DNA of 64,000 bases, taken from NCBI GenBank assembly GCA_965226925.1, contig CBDDEN010000011.1, positions 806,001 to 870,000 on the forward strand. Reading direction: 5' to 3'. Of this stretch, positions 8,489 to 15,795 are shown in pieces (the stretch's first letter is position 1; each line of letters begins with the position of its first letter). The translations under genes and the position numbers were made by a program. The notes under the pieces were generated by a model, which was given only the letters and a program-made list of their open reading frames with translations, was not told the origin of the DNA and made no database searches. The DNA comes from CBDDCX01 sp965226925. Lineage in GTDB: Bacteria > Gemmatimonadota > Gemmatimonadetes > Longimicrobiales > Gaopeijiaceae.

Positions 8489-9028
8489 TCACAAACTCGC
8501 AATATAGGGCAAGTGGCGGAAGTTCTCGCCAAAATCGAGCCCGTAACCCACCAGGAATTCCCTCGGCGCCTCGAAGCCCACCCATCTGGGCTCCTTGATG
8601 AGCGTCCCGAGGCGCTTATGTAGAAGAGCGCAGATCTCCATGCTCCTCGCGCCCCGCTCGGCAAGGAGTGGGATCAGGTGGTTGATGGTGTTTCCACTGT
8701 CGACGATATCCTCCACAATAATGACCGCCCGGCCGTCGAGCGACGCCTTCGGGTCATGCATCAACCGCACGTCCCCACTGCTCCTGGTGGCGTTGCCGTA
8801 GCTCGACGCCATGAGAAAGTCGACCTGGAGAGGCAGGTCGACGGCCCGAACCAGGTCCGCCATGAAGATGAAGGAACCCTTCAGGAGACCCAGCAAGAGC
8901 AGATCGTCGTCCTCCGAGTAGGCCGCGGTGATCTCGCGACCCAGCTCTTCCACGCGCTCGGCTATCGCCTCCTGCGAGTAGACGACGCGGCCCAGCTCCT
9001 GCCCTCCCAGCCGCGCCTGGATCGTCAC
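8489..9028 (-). CDS. hpt: Hypoxanthine phosphoribosyltransferase
   Basis: 179 aa purine-salvage enzyme that converts hypoxanthine/guanine plus PRPP to IMP/GMP. The PRPP-binding motif VIIVEDIVDSGNTINHL and the N-terminal LLLLGLLKGSFIFMADL are typical, as is the C-terminal WVGFEAPREFLVGYGLDF. The start is the GTG that overlaps the tilS stop (GTGA), with GGAGG 7 nt upstream. A longer frame to 9121 merely reads antisense-free into tilS. Classical tilS-hpt-ftsH cluster. Confidence 0.93.
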   Translation of the reverse strand: MTIQARLGGQELGRVVYSQEAIAERVEELGREITAAYSEDDDLLLLGLLKGSFIFMADLVRAVDLPLQVDFLMASSYGNATRSSGDVRLMHDPKASLDGRAVIIVEDIVDSGNTINHLIPLLAERGARSMEICALLHKRLGTLIKEPRWVGFEAPREFLVGYGLDFGENFRHLPYIASL

Positions 9029-10398
9029 TTCCAACCCTCCGATGTGGACAACGAAACGGCCAAGACGGTCTCCGCGCCGGCCGGCGAAGCCAGGCAGGAG
9101 CGGGCCACACCCGGTACCCACAACACGCGACCACGGCCGTCCACCGCGACAGGTAACCGCGACCGCCTATCCAGAGCTACGCGGGCCTCGCCGAAGATCT
9201 TCTTGAGCTTCTTGGCCCCGTACGGGTACCGCACACGGTCACCGGCAGTCCATCCCCGCATACGGACGGGGAACTCCAGACCCGTCAGAGAGAACCGCTC
9301 GATCCAAGCCCCGTCGACCCGGTCGGTGAGCGACCAGTGCGCCGACCACTCCGACCCCCCGATGCAGAAGTCCCCGTGACCCTCACCGGCTTCGGCGATC
9401 TCCAACGAGCCGTCGACGCCTCGCTCCGAAACGAGCTCGACGACGAGGCGATCGAAGGAGCGGTACAATCTCAGGAGGCCCGTAATCCAATGCTCCCTGC
9501 CGCTGGCGCCCGCGCTAGTAAACAGAACGGCCGCACGAGTTCCGGCCTCGTCGAGACGCACCCCAAGGCGGGCCGTGAGGGTCCTCAGCGCACGAGCCTG
9601 AACCTCCGGATCTAGGGTCACCCAGGAAGGTCGATCGAGCACGATGCGCGCCTCGCCGGACTCCACGACGAGGTCGTCCAACAACTTGGCCAAGATCGAC
9701 CGCCAGGCCCGCTCCTCCCTTTGGGCGATGCCGGCCAGGCGCACGAGGGAACGGCGTGCTCCGGGTGCCACCGCCGCCTCCAGCCGTGGCAGGACTTCGT
9801 TCCTGATCACGTTTCGGGCGTAGGCCGAATCCTCGTTCGAAGGGTCGAAACGCGGTTCGATCCCCACCGATTCGGCATACCGGGCGAGTTGCTCCCGAGT
9901 GAACGGGAGCAGCGGCCTCAGGATTCCGGGTTCCCTCTGTTCGGGAATTCCCGCGAGGCCACGGAGTCCGGTTCCGCGGAGGATTCGGAACAGCACGGTC
10001 TCGGCCTGATCGTCGGCGTGGTGTGCGGTGACGATCCACCGGCTCCCCAACCTGCCGTGTTCCGCCTCCAGAAACTGGTAGCGGGCCTCACGAGCCCCTT
10101 CTTCGCCGGCGAGATCGGTCTCGGCCACCCCAAAACGCACGGCGACGTTCCATGCCCGGGCCAGCCCGCAGACCCAGGAGGCGTCTCCCGCACTCCCTGG
10201 ACGCATGCCATGATCGAAGTGGCCAACGGTGAGTTCGAGACGAGGCAGCCCCGGGGAGAATCGGAGGAGATGAAGCAGGACGAGCGAATCCAACCCGCCG
10301 GAGACGGCCACCAGAACACCGTCACCTTCGGCGAAGTACCCCCGTCCGACCACGTGCCTCTCGAAGTCCTGCGTCAGCGTGTCCTCCCGACGGCTCAT
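9025..10398 (-). CDS. tilS: tRNA(Ile)-lysidine synthase
   Basis: 457 aa; modifies C34 of tRNA-Ile2(CAU) to lysidine so that it reads AUA. The N-type ATP-pyrophosphatase domain begins GVLVAVSGGLDSLVLLHLL (PP-loop SGGxDS). It continues with GHFDHGMRPGSAGDASWV and TAHHADDQAETVLFRILRGTG, all TilS hallmarks. The C-terminal TilS domain contains RMRGWTAGDRVRYPYGAKKL. The start is the ATG overlapping the upstream stop (ATGA at 10395-10398) with GGAGG 7 nt ahead. The 130-residue extension of the open frame is an artefact of reading through the upstream gene. Confidence 0.94.
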   Translation of the reverse strand: MSRREDTLTQDFERHVVGRGYFAEGDGVLVAVSGGLDSLVLLHLLRFSPGLPRLELTVGHFDHGMRPGSAGDASWVCGLARAWNVAVRFGVAETDLAGEEGAREARYQFLEAEHGRLGSRWIVTAHHADDQAETVLFRILRGTGLRGLAGIPEQREPGILRPLLPFTREQLARYAESVGIEPRFDPSNEDSAYARNVIRNEVLPRLEAAVAPGARRSLVRLAGIAQREERAWRSILAKLLDDLVVESGEARIVLDRPSWVTLDPEVQARALRTLTARLGVRLDEAGTRAAVLFTSAGASGREHWITGLLRLYRSFDRLVVELVSERGVDGSLEIAEAGEGHGDFCIGGSEWSAHWSLTDRVDGAWIERFSLTGLEFPVRMRGWTAGDRVRYPYGAKKLKKIFGEARVALDRRSRLPVAVDGRGRVLWVPGVARSCLASPAGAETVLAVSLSTSEGWK

Positions 10399-11276
10399 CT
10401 GACGACCTCCGATCCGGACGCGGGCCCGGAAGCGGGCCGGGACGCAAACCCGGACGACGACAGGTGCCGGCCGCCGACATCGGCCAGAACGCGGCCCAAG
10501 GTGTCGAGTCGGTCGGTCTGGACTCCGTCGACTCCCCAGTCCAGAAGTCTGCGCATGTCCTTCTCGTCGTCCACCACCCAGACGTGGACGGCGATGTTGA
10601 GACCGTGGGCCTGAGAGACGAAGCGCGGCGTCACCACTCGAAGACCATGCCAGCGTTCGGGTACCTGCAGCACGTCGAAGACGGGCGCCATCATGCCGAC
10701 CATCCGGGCGTGACAAGCACACCAGAAAAGGGCGATATCCCGCCTGGAAGCGCCCCAGGGGCCCGTGTAGCCTCGGGCGTGCCGGCGCCACCGCTCCACC
10801 TCGGCCGCGACCAGAACCCGATGCGTGGCGTTGTGCCGGCGGATCACGTCCAGGAGCGGACGTGCCACCTCGGCCGACTTCGTCTCAACGTTCACCCGCG
10901 TGTGGGGGAACTCCTCGAGCACCTCGTCCAGGGTGGGCACACGTACGCCTCTGCCCCGAAAGGACGTCGCGCCGCTCAGATCGCGGAAGTGGAAACCCGC
11001 GTCCAGGGCCTGGAGCCGCTCGCACGACATGGAAGCGACCGACCCGGTGCCGTTGCAGGTCCGATCAACGGTCGGGTCGTGGATCAATACGACTTCGCCG
11101 TCCATCGTGAGGTGTGCGTCTGTCTCGAGCATGTCGACGCCCCACACCTTCACCGCCATCCGGAAGGCCGCGATCGTGTTTTCCGGGGCCATCGCGGCCC
11201 CGCCTCGGTGGGCGATGAAAAGCGGGCTTCCGGCGAGGTAGGAGCAGCCAGGCCGCGGCCTTGAGGGCGAGGCCAT
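10395..11276 (-). CDS. Glycerophosphodiester phosphodiesterase
   Basis: 293 aa GDPD-family enzyme that hydrolyses glycerophosphodiesters to glycerol-3-phosphate and an alcohol. The catalytic signature is complete: FIAHRGGAAMAPENTIAAF, ETDAHLTMDGEVVLIHDPTV. Later core elements include NVETKS, and VWVVDDEKDMRRLLDWGVDG followed by VQTDR. There is no obvious signal peptide, so it is probably cytoplasmic (UgpQ-like). The last about 25 residues are Ser/Arg/Gly-rich. Its stop overlaps the tilS start, and it is 12 nt from the preceding hypothetical gene. Confidence 0.9.
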   Translation of the reverse strand: MASPSRPRPGCSYLAGSPLFIAHRGGAAMAPENTIAAFRMAVKVWGVDMLETDAHLTMDGEVVLIHDPTVDRTCNGTGSVASMSCERLQALDAGFHFRDLSGATSFRGRGVRVPTLDEVLEEFPHTRVNVETKSAEVARPLLDVIRRHNATHRVLVAAEVERWRRHARGYTGPWGASRRDIALFWCACHARMVGMMAPVFDVLQVPERWHGLRVVTPRFVSQAHGLNIAVHVWVVDDEKDMRRLLDWGVDGVQTDRLDTLGRVLADVGGRHLSSSGFASRPASGPASGSEVVR

Positions 11277-11288
11277 CAGTCCGGTGCG

Positions 11289-11804
11289 TCAGGACGCGGC
11301 TGCGCCGTCCCTGAACCCCTCGACGTCGGCCGGGTCGACCCCGTGCAGTTGGAAGAGCACTAGATCCAGCAGACGATCGGTCAGAGTCAGATCGCGATCC
11401 GTCCGCGAAGCATCGTCGTCTTCGGGATCTCCGTTCCGACCCTGAAGGGCCACGATACTCTCGGCCAGGAACCCGGCCACGTCTTCCACCACTTCCGGGC
11501 GGGGATTGGCGGGCGCCAGGGAATCCGGCATGACCTGATCGAGCAGCAACCCCCGAATATACGCGAGGAATCCGGGGAACGTCAGCTCGGACAGAGGCTC
11601 TCCCTCGGCCTGCTCCTCGTCCGTGATGTCCTCCCACGCGAGTTCGTTCTCATACAGGTCGGTGGCATCGCTGTAGAGGTGTTCTCGTTCGGATTCCGAC
11701 AGATCGGGGCCGTCGGACGGGGTCGGGACGGTCAGCTTACGACCCAGTGCCCGCTCCAAGGCCTCCCTCCGCTCATCGAGCAATGCCTTGGCTCGATAAT
11801 CCAT
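11289..11804 (-). CDS. Acidic hypothetical protein
   Basis: 171 aa with no family I recognise. It is acidic and soluble, with no signal peptide or membrane helix. The N-terminal about 70 residues look helical (MDYRAKALLDERREALERAL; SESEREHLYSDATDLYENEL). A Leu-rich middle (TFPGFLAYIRGLLLDQVMP) is followed by a second helical segment after a D/E-rich linker (GDPEDDDASRTDRDLTLTDR). It is the first gene of the run leading to GDPD-tilS-hpt-ftsH-cdaA, next to the IS256-disrupted dehydrogenase. Codon pattern and 12-nt spacing to the next gene support a real gene. Confidence 0.7.
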   Translation of the reverse strand: MDYRAKALLDERREALERALGRKLTVPTPSDGPDLSESEREHLYSDATDLYENELAWEDITDEEQAEGEPLSELTFPGFLAYIRGLLLDQVMPDSLAPANPRPEVVEDVAGFLAESIVALQGRNGDPEDDDASRTDRDLTLTDRLLDLVLFQLHGVDPADVEGFRDGAAAS

Positions 11805-11903
11805 GTGGTAGACTCCTCAAGGTCGTTTGGGTATGCGCGCCACGGGGCAACTTACCGACAGTCGTCGCTCGGCCGCCACTCCGGACAGCGTCCGACGTCG
11901 GGC

Positions 11904-12136
11904 CTACTCCCGGAGATCTCGGCGGATCCGCCCCGCCAGGCGGTCGTACAATCGACGAGGCAGCACCTGGCCGACCCAGACCAATAAGGACGGGGCCATC
12001 GGGAACAGCAAGGATGGGCGACGACCCGCGATGGCCCGGTAAATCCGATCCACGGCGCGGTCGAGATCGACGAGAAAGGGCCGCTCGTGTATGTACTTGG
12101 AGGTGTCGGAGGTCCTCACGTGCCCGAGCGAAACCA
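11904..12136 (-). pseudogene. Short-chain dehydrogenase, 3' fragment cut off by IS256 insertion
   Basis: C-terminal 74 residues of the SDR whose 5' part lies at 13594-14145. Read after removing the IS and one copy of the 8-bp duplication, the frame runs DVTVVSLGHVRTSDTSKYIH and continues through PFLVDLDRAVDRIYRAIAGR to a TAG at 11904-11906. The segment after the active site (LGHVRT, like the PGxVxT of SDRs) and the basic, hydrophobic C-terminal tail are typical of classical SDRs such as DltE/YqjQ-like oxidoreductases. On its own it has only a TTG as possible start and is not expected to be functional. Confidence 0.88.
12129..12136. repeat. Target-site duplication, left copy (CGAAACCA)
   Basis: 8-bp direct repeat identical to 13594-13601, immediately outside the left terminal inverted repeat of the IS256-family element. 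Eight to nine bp is the normal duplication length for IS256 elements. Confidence 0.9.
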
Positions 12137-12185
12137 GAAGCTGTCCCAACCGTAGTTGAAGGTTCCTGATAGGGGAGAAAGAAAA

Positions 12186-12252
12186 GTGGTGGCTCCGGGG
12201 GTCCCGGGCCGATAGGCTCGGGTAGGCAAAAACCCCAACACGGAGCCACCAC
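12186..12252 (+). promoter_or_regulatory. Inverted repeat/hairpin just upstream of the IS256 transposase start
   Basis: GTGGTGGCTCCG at 12186-12197 is the exact reverse complement of CGGAGCCACCAC at 12241-12252, which ends one base before the transposase ATG (12254). A transcript entering from outside the element would form a 12-bp stem that covers the translation start. A third copy lies at the other end (13557-13568). No ordinary Shine-Dalgarno sequence is visible in front of the ATG. A regulatory role is inference. Confidence 0.6.
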
Positions 12253-12253
12253 G

Positions 12254-13543
12254 ATGAAGAGAACGTACGAGGTAAGGGATCGGGCGGACAAGCGCGCGAT
12301 CAGGGAGTTCCCGAAGCGGGAGGGGCAGTTTCTGCTTCCGATGCTTGAGCTCGTGGAGCAGACGGAGGTCGCGATCGACGAAGTCATCCAGGTGATGGGA
12401 CGAGCGACGATCGAAGCGGTGCTGGAGATGAGCGCCGAGGGTGTGGCAGGCGTGAAGCAGGCAGGTCGGTCACGAGCGGAAGACGACACGGTGTGGTATG
12501 GCCGGCAGGGTGGTGTGGTTTACCTGTCGGACCGGAAGGTGCGTGTGGAGCGGCCACGGCTCAGGCGCCGGGGCGCCGGGGAGGGTGGCGAGGTCGAGGT
12601 GCCGGCGTACGCAGCGATGCGGAGACCGGGCGCCGTGGCGGATCGGATGCTCGAGGTCCTGATGGCGGGGGTGAGCACGCGGAAGTACGGCCGTGTGATC
12701 GGTGAGATGGCCGACACGGTCGGGGTGAGCAAGTCGGCGGTGAGCCGTGAGACGGTCGAGGCCTCGGAGCGCGTGCTGAAGGAGCTGATGGAGCGCCGGC
12801 TGGATGCGTGGGACCTCCTGGTGATCTACCTGGACGGGATCCAGATGGGCTCGCACCACGTGCTTGCTGCGGTAGGCGTGGACTCAGACGGAAAGAAGCA
12901 CGTGCTGGGCGTGAGGGAAGGAGCGAGTGAGAACGCCGAGGTGACCAGCGCGCTCCTAGAGGATCTGGTCGAGCGCGGCCTGGACCCGGGCAGGCGGCGG
13001 CTGTTCGTGATCGATGGCTCGAAAGCGCTCAGGAAGGCGATCGAGAAGGTGTTCGGCCAACGTCACCCCATCCAGCGCTGCCGCAACCACAAGCTCCGCA
13101 ACGTGCTGGGTCATCTGCCGAAGGATCAGCATCCTCAGGTGAAGGCGGCGTTCCGGGCGGCGATGAAGCTGGACGCGAAGCAGGGCGAGCAGAAGCTCGA
13201 GCAGCTCGCCCGATGGCTCGAGCGCGACCACCCCTCGGCCTCGGCCAGCCTACGCGAAGGCCTCAGCGAGATGTTCACGATCAACCGGCTCGGCCTCCCG
13301 CCGCGGCTGAGGAAGTGCCTGGGCTCGACCAACCTGATCGACAGCACCCACTCGGGCGTAAGACAGAAGACCCGCAGGGTGACCCACTGGAAGAACGGAG
13401 CGATGGCCTTGCGCTGGGCTGCGGCCTCGTTCGTGGAGACCGAGAAGAGCTACCGGAGGATCATCGGCTACCACCAGCTCTGGATGCTCAGGGCCCACCT
13501 CGACGACCATGAACCGGTTGCCGAAATGAGAAAGGCAGGCTAA
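12254..13543 (+). CDS. IS256-family (mutator-type) transposase
   Basis: 429 aa DDE transposase. The helical N-terminal part is followed by PAYAAMRRPGAVADRMLEVL and GVSTRKYGRVI. The RNase H-like core contains the first Asp (VIYLDGIQMG), the second Asp (LFVIDGSKALRKAI) and the QRCRNHKLRNVL motif. The region that normally holds the catalytic Glu (TNxIES in relatives) reads STNLIDSTHSGVRQKTRR, i.e. Asp at the Glu position. The C-terminal RWAAASFVETEKSYRRIIGY, followed by HQLWML, is typical of one IS256 subgroup. Length is normal and there is no frameshift. Confidence 0.93.
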   Translation: MKRTYEVRDRADKRAIREFPKREGQFLLPMLELVEQTEVAIDEVIQVMGRATIEAVLEMSAEGVAGVKQAGRSRAEDDTVWYGRQGGVVYLSDRKVRVERPRLRRRGAGEGGEVEVPAYAAMRRPGAVADRMLEVLMAGVSTRKYGRVIGEMADTVGVSKSAVSRETVEASERVLKELMERRLDAWDLLVIYLDGIQMGSHHVLAAVGVDSDGKKHVLGVREGASENAEVTSALLEDLVERGLDPGRRRLFVIDGSKALRKAIEKVFGQRHPIQRCRNHKLRNVLGHLPKDQHPQVKAAFRAAMKLDAKQGEQKLEQLARWLERDHPSASASLREGLSEMFTINRLGLPPRLRKCLGSTNLIDSTHSGVRQKTRRVTHWKNGAMALRWAAASFVETEKSYRRIIGYHQLWMLRAHLDDHEPVAEMRKAG

Positions 13544-13593
13544 CAAGGAGACTCTCCGGAGCCACCACCTTCAACTGTCAGCGGGACACCATC

Positions 13594-13601
13594 CGAAACC
13601 A
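13594..13601. repeat. Target-site duplication, right copy (CGAAACCA)
   Basis: Second copy of the 8-bp duplication that flanks the IS256-family element. Deleting the element plus one copy restores the SDR reading frame. Confidence 0.9.
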
Positions 13602-14145
13602 CGGTGACGTCGACCGCGTGATCCCTGAGATCGACACGAAGGCTCTCGAAGAACACTCGGACGGCGGCCTTGGCGGCCCCATAGGCCGCCGTTTTGGGCA
13701 GGCCTCCGAACCCCGCCAGGCTGGACACGCACACCAGATGCCCACGCTCTCGCTCCAACATGCCGGGGAGCACGGCCGCGACGGCATGGACGGCACCCAG
13801 AAAGTTGATCCGCATCAGGCGCTCCACATCCGCGGCGTCCAGGCGGTCCGCCCGTGTACCTTCGCTAAGTCCGGCGTTGGCCACGAGAAGATCGACCGGG
13901 CCCAGGGCCTCCTCGCAGGACCGTGCGGCCCTATGCACGGCCTCCGGATCCGTCACGTCGCACACGAGGACTCGGGCCCGTCCACCGCCGCCCTCGATCT
14001 CTTCGCTCACCTCCTGGAGTGCCTCCCGGCGGCGTGCAGGCAATCCGACCGAGTACCCCTCGCGGGCGAGGCGCAGAGCAAGCGCACGACCGATTCCGGA
14101 CGAGGCCCCGGTCACCAAAGCGACCCGTGGGGGCGTAGCCGACAT
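13594..14145 (-). pseudogene. Short-chain dehydrogenase/reductase, 5' fragment (split by IS256)
   Basis: 184 codons of a classical SDR: TGASSGIGRALALRLAREG (NAD(P) glycine motif), DVTD, LVANAG, a catalytic Ser in CVSSLAGFGGLP, and YGAAK (catalytic Tyr and Lys). It ends exactly at the insertion point with DVTVVS. The open frame runs on into the IS to 13540, adding about 17 foreign residues. Joined to the 11904-12128 piece it would give a 258-aa protein, the usual SDR size. The start is the ATG with GAGAGG upstream. The catalytic residues remain, but the C-terminal substrate loop is lost. Confidence 0.9.
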
Positions 14146-14248
14146 GAAAGCCTCTCGAGATCACGGGTGAGTGTCGGGCACACCGTAGGCTCTCGCGTGA
14201 TCCGGCGCCACCGGCCCGGGGGGGGAGCCAAGGGTAGCCTCACCCTCG

Positions 14249-15795
14249 CTAGACGAAGTGGTCGGATACGTTGATCAAGTACTTGTCGGGGTCCGTGACC
14301 TTGATGATGGAACGGCTGAAGGACCCGTCGGGCTTGGTCTCGGCCAGATCCACGAGCGTCGGATCATCGAGCCATCGCCCGTCTGCATCCGAAAGAACGC
14401 GCACGACGGGCCGATTGACCTGTGTGGCGTCCGAGTTGGCGGCATGGACGAGGCCCACCTCGAAGGTGTCTAGAATCACACAGGTCCCCACCGGGCAGAT
14501 CCCGAGGAGGTTGATGAGGGCCTTCACCAGGACGGGGTCATAACCCGGATCCTCCCACAGCTCTCGAAGCACGACGTCCCCTGTCTTGACATCCGAGTAG
14601 CGGCGAGCGGTTGTGGCGGCGTCGTAGGAGTCGGCAACCGCGACGATCTTTGAGAATACCGATAGCTCACGGGATCGAACGCCCTGAGGGTAGCCGGAGA
14701 AATCCACCTTCATATGGTGCTCGTATGCGGTGACCATGCCCCGAAGAGGGATCTCACCGAACTCGCGAAGGGTGAATACGCGTAAGGCGCCGAGCCACGT
14801 GTGGGCCTGCATTCTGACGAACTCTTCGTCGGTGAGCTTCCCCTCCTTCATGATGATGTCAACGTCGATGCGGCTCTTCCCCACGTCGTGGAGAAGGGCC
14901 GCCATCCCTAGATCGAAGAGTCTGGCTTTGCTCAATCCGAGCCTTCGGCCGATGGCAACGCTGAAGATGCAGACGTTGACGGTGTGCGTGAAGGTGTAGT
15001 CGTCAAAGTCCCGGAGGGTGCTGAGCCCGACCAACGTCACCTCGTTGGTAAGCACCTGATCGACGATACCCTGAACGGCATGCCGGACCTGCTTGAGTTG
15101 GGGCGCCCGGCCCATACGGGCACTGTCGAACAAGTCCTTCGTCACGGTGACCGACTGCTGGTAGGTCCGCTTCCGCGCTAGCTCGTCCGCGAACTCGGCC
15201 TCTCCTTCGACGGGCGACCCCACCATGATGTTGGTGACGCTGCGGTCCAGAATCAGCTTCTGGAAGGTATAGACGAGGTGCTCGTCCTCCCCTTCGGGTT
15301 CGAATTGGATCAGCTGCGTGACGAAGGTCTTCCACTCCTGTTCGCTGGGAGCGTCGTCGATGCGGATCACCCCGATCCCGGCCCGAGAAAGAGCGCTGAT
15401 GACGTGGCCGAACGAGGCGAAGTTGTCTACGTCCAACCGCAGCCGCGCGTCGTTCACGTAGAGGAGGTCGCTGCTGATCTTCAATTCCAACCTCCCGTTG
15501 ACCGTGAGAATCTCGGAGGTCGCGGAGGCCAGCTCATCCAGGCTTCCTCTCACCTGGGCGTTTTCGATGGGGTAGAGCTTGATGCTCCTCAGGGTCTTGT
15601 ACAGGGCTGGAGGAAGCTACGGCCTCGGACGCGCAGCCCAGGGTCGGCGACTTCCGGGTCCTCGGTCGAGGTCGGGGCGGCCGGAGCAGCCGGCGTGGCC
15701 AAGCGCGTTGGGGGGTCCGGGCTGGCCAGCGTCGCTGGGCTCGTTGCGTCAGCCGGGGTGGCCCCTTCGCCCGGCCCGCTCGTCGACTCGTTCAC
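14249..15795 (-). CDS. HD-GYP-type phosphohydrolase, 5' end frameshifted
   Basis: Likely cyclic-di-nucleotide phosphodiesterase or related HD phosphohydrolase. The HD-GYP core is clear: ALLHDVGKSRIDVDIIMKEG, then YEHHMKVDFSGYPQG and VAVADSYDAATTARRYSDV. The uninterrupted frame starts only at an internal GTG (15553) preceded by a stop at 15617-15619. Upstream homologous-looking residues (PALYKTLRSIKLYPIENAQ) continue in that frame. A second frame starting at a GTG that overlaps the HEAT gene stop (GTGA, 15792-15795) encodes a Pro/Ala/Thr-rich leader ending RVRGRSFL. One missing base at about 15592-15616 would join them into a gene of about 515 codons. True mutation or assembly error cannot be told apart here. 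Confidence 0.8.

Larger units (their letters stand above)
12137..13593 (+). mobile_element. IS256-family insertion sequence, 1457 bp
   Basis: The element is bounded by imperfect 27-bp terminal inverted repeats (12137-12163 and 13567-13593, 19 of 27 positions identical). Both contain TGTCCC near the outer end and AGTTGAAGGT at the inner end. It is flanked by perfect 8-bp duplications. It contains one transposase gene on the plus strand and interrupts an SDR gene transcribed on the minus strand. A 12-mer CGGAGCCACCAC occurs near both ends (see the inverted repeat entry). The perfect duplications and fully rejoinable host gene indicate a recent insertion. Confidence 0.92.
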
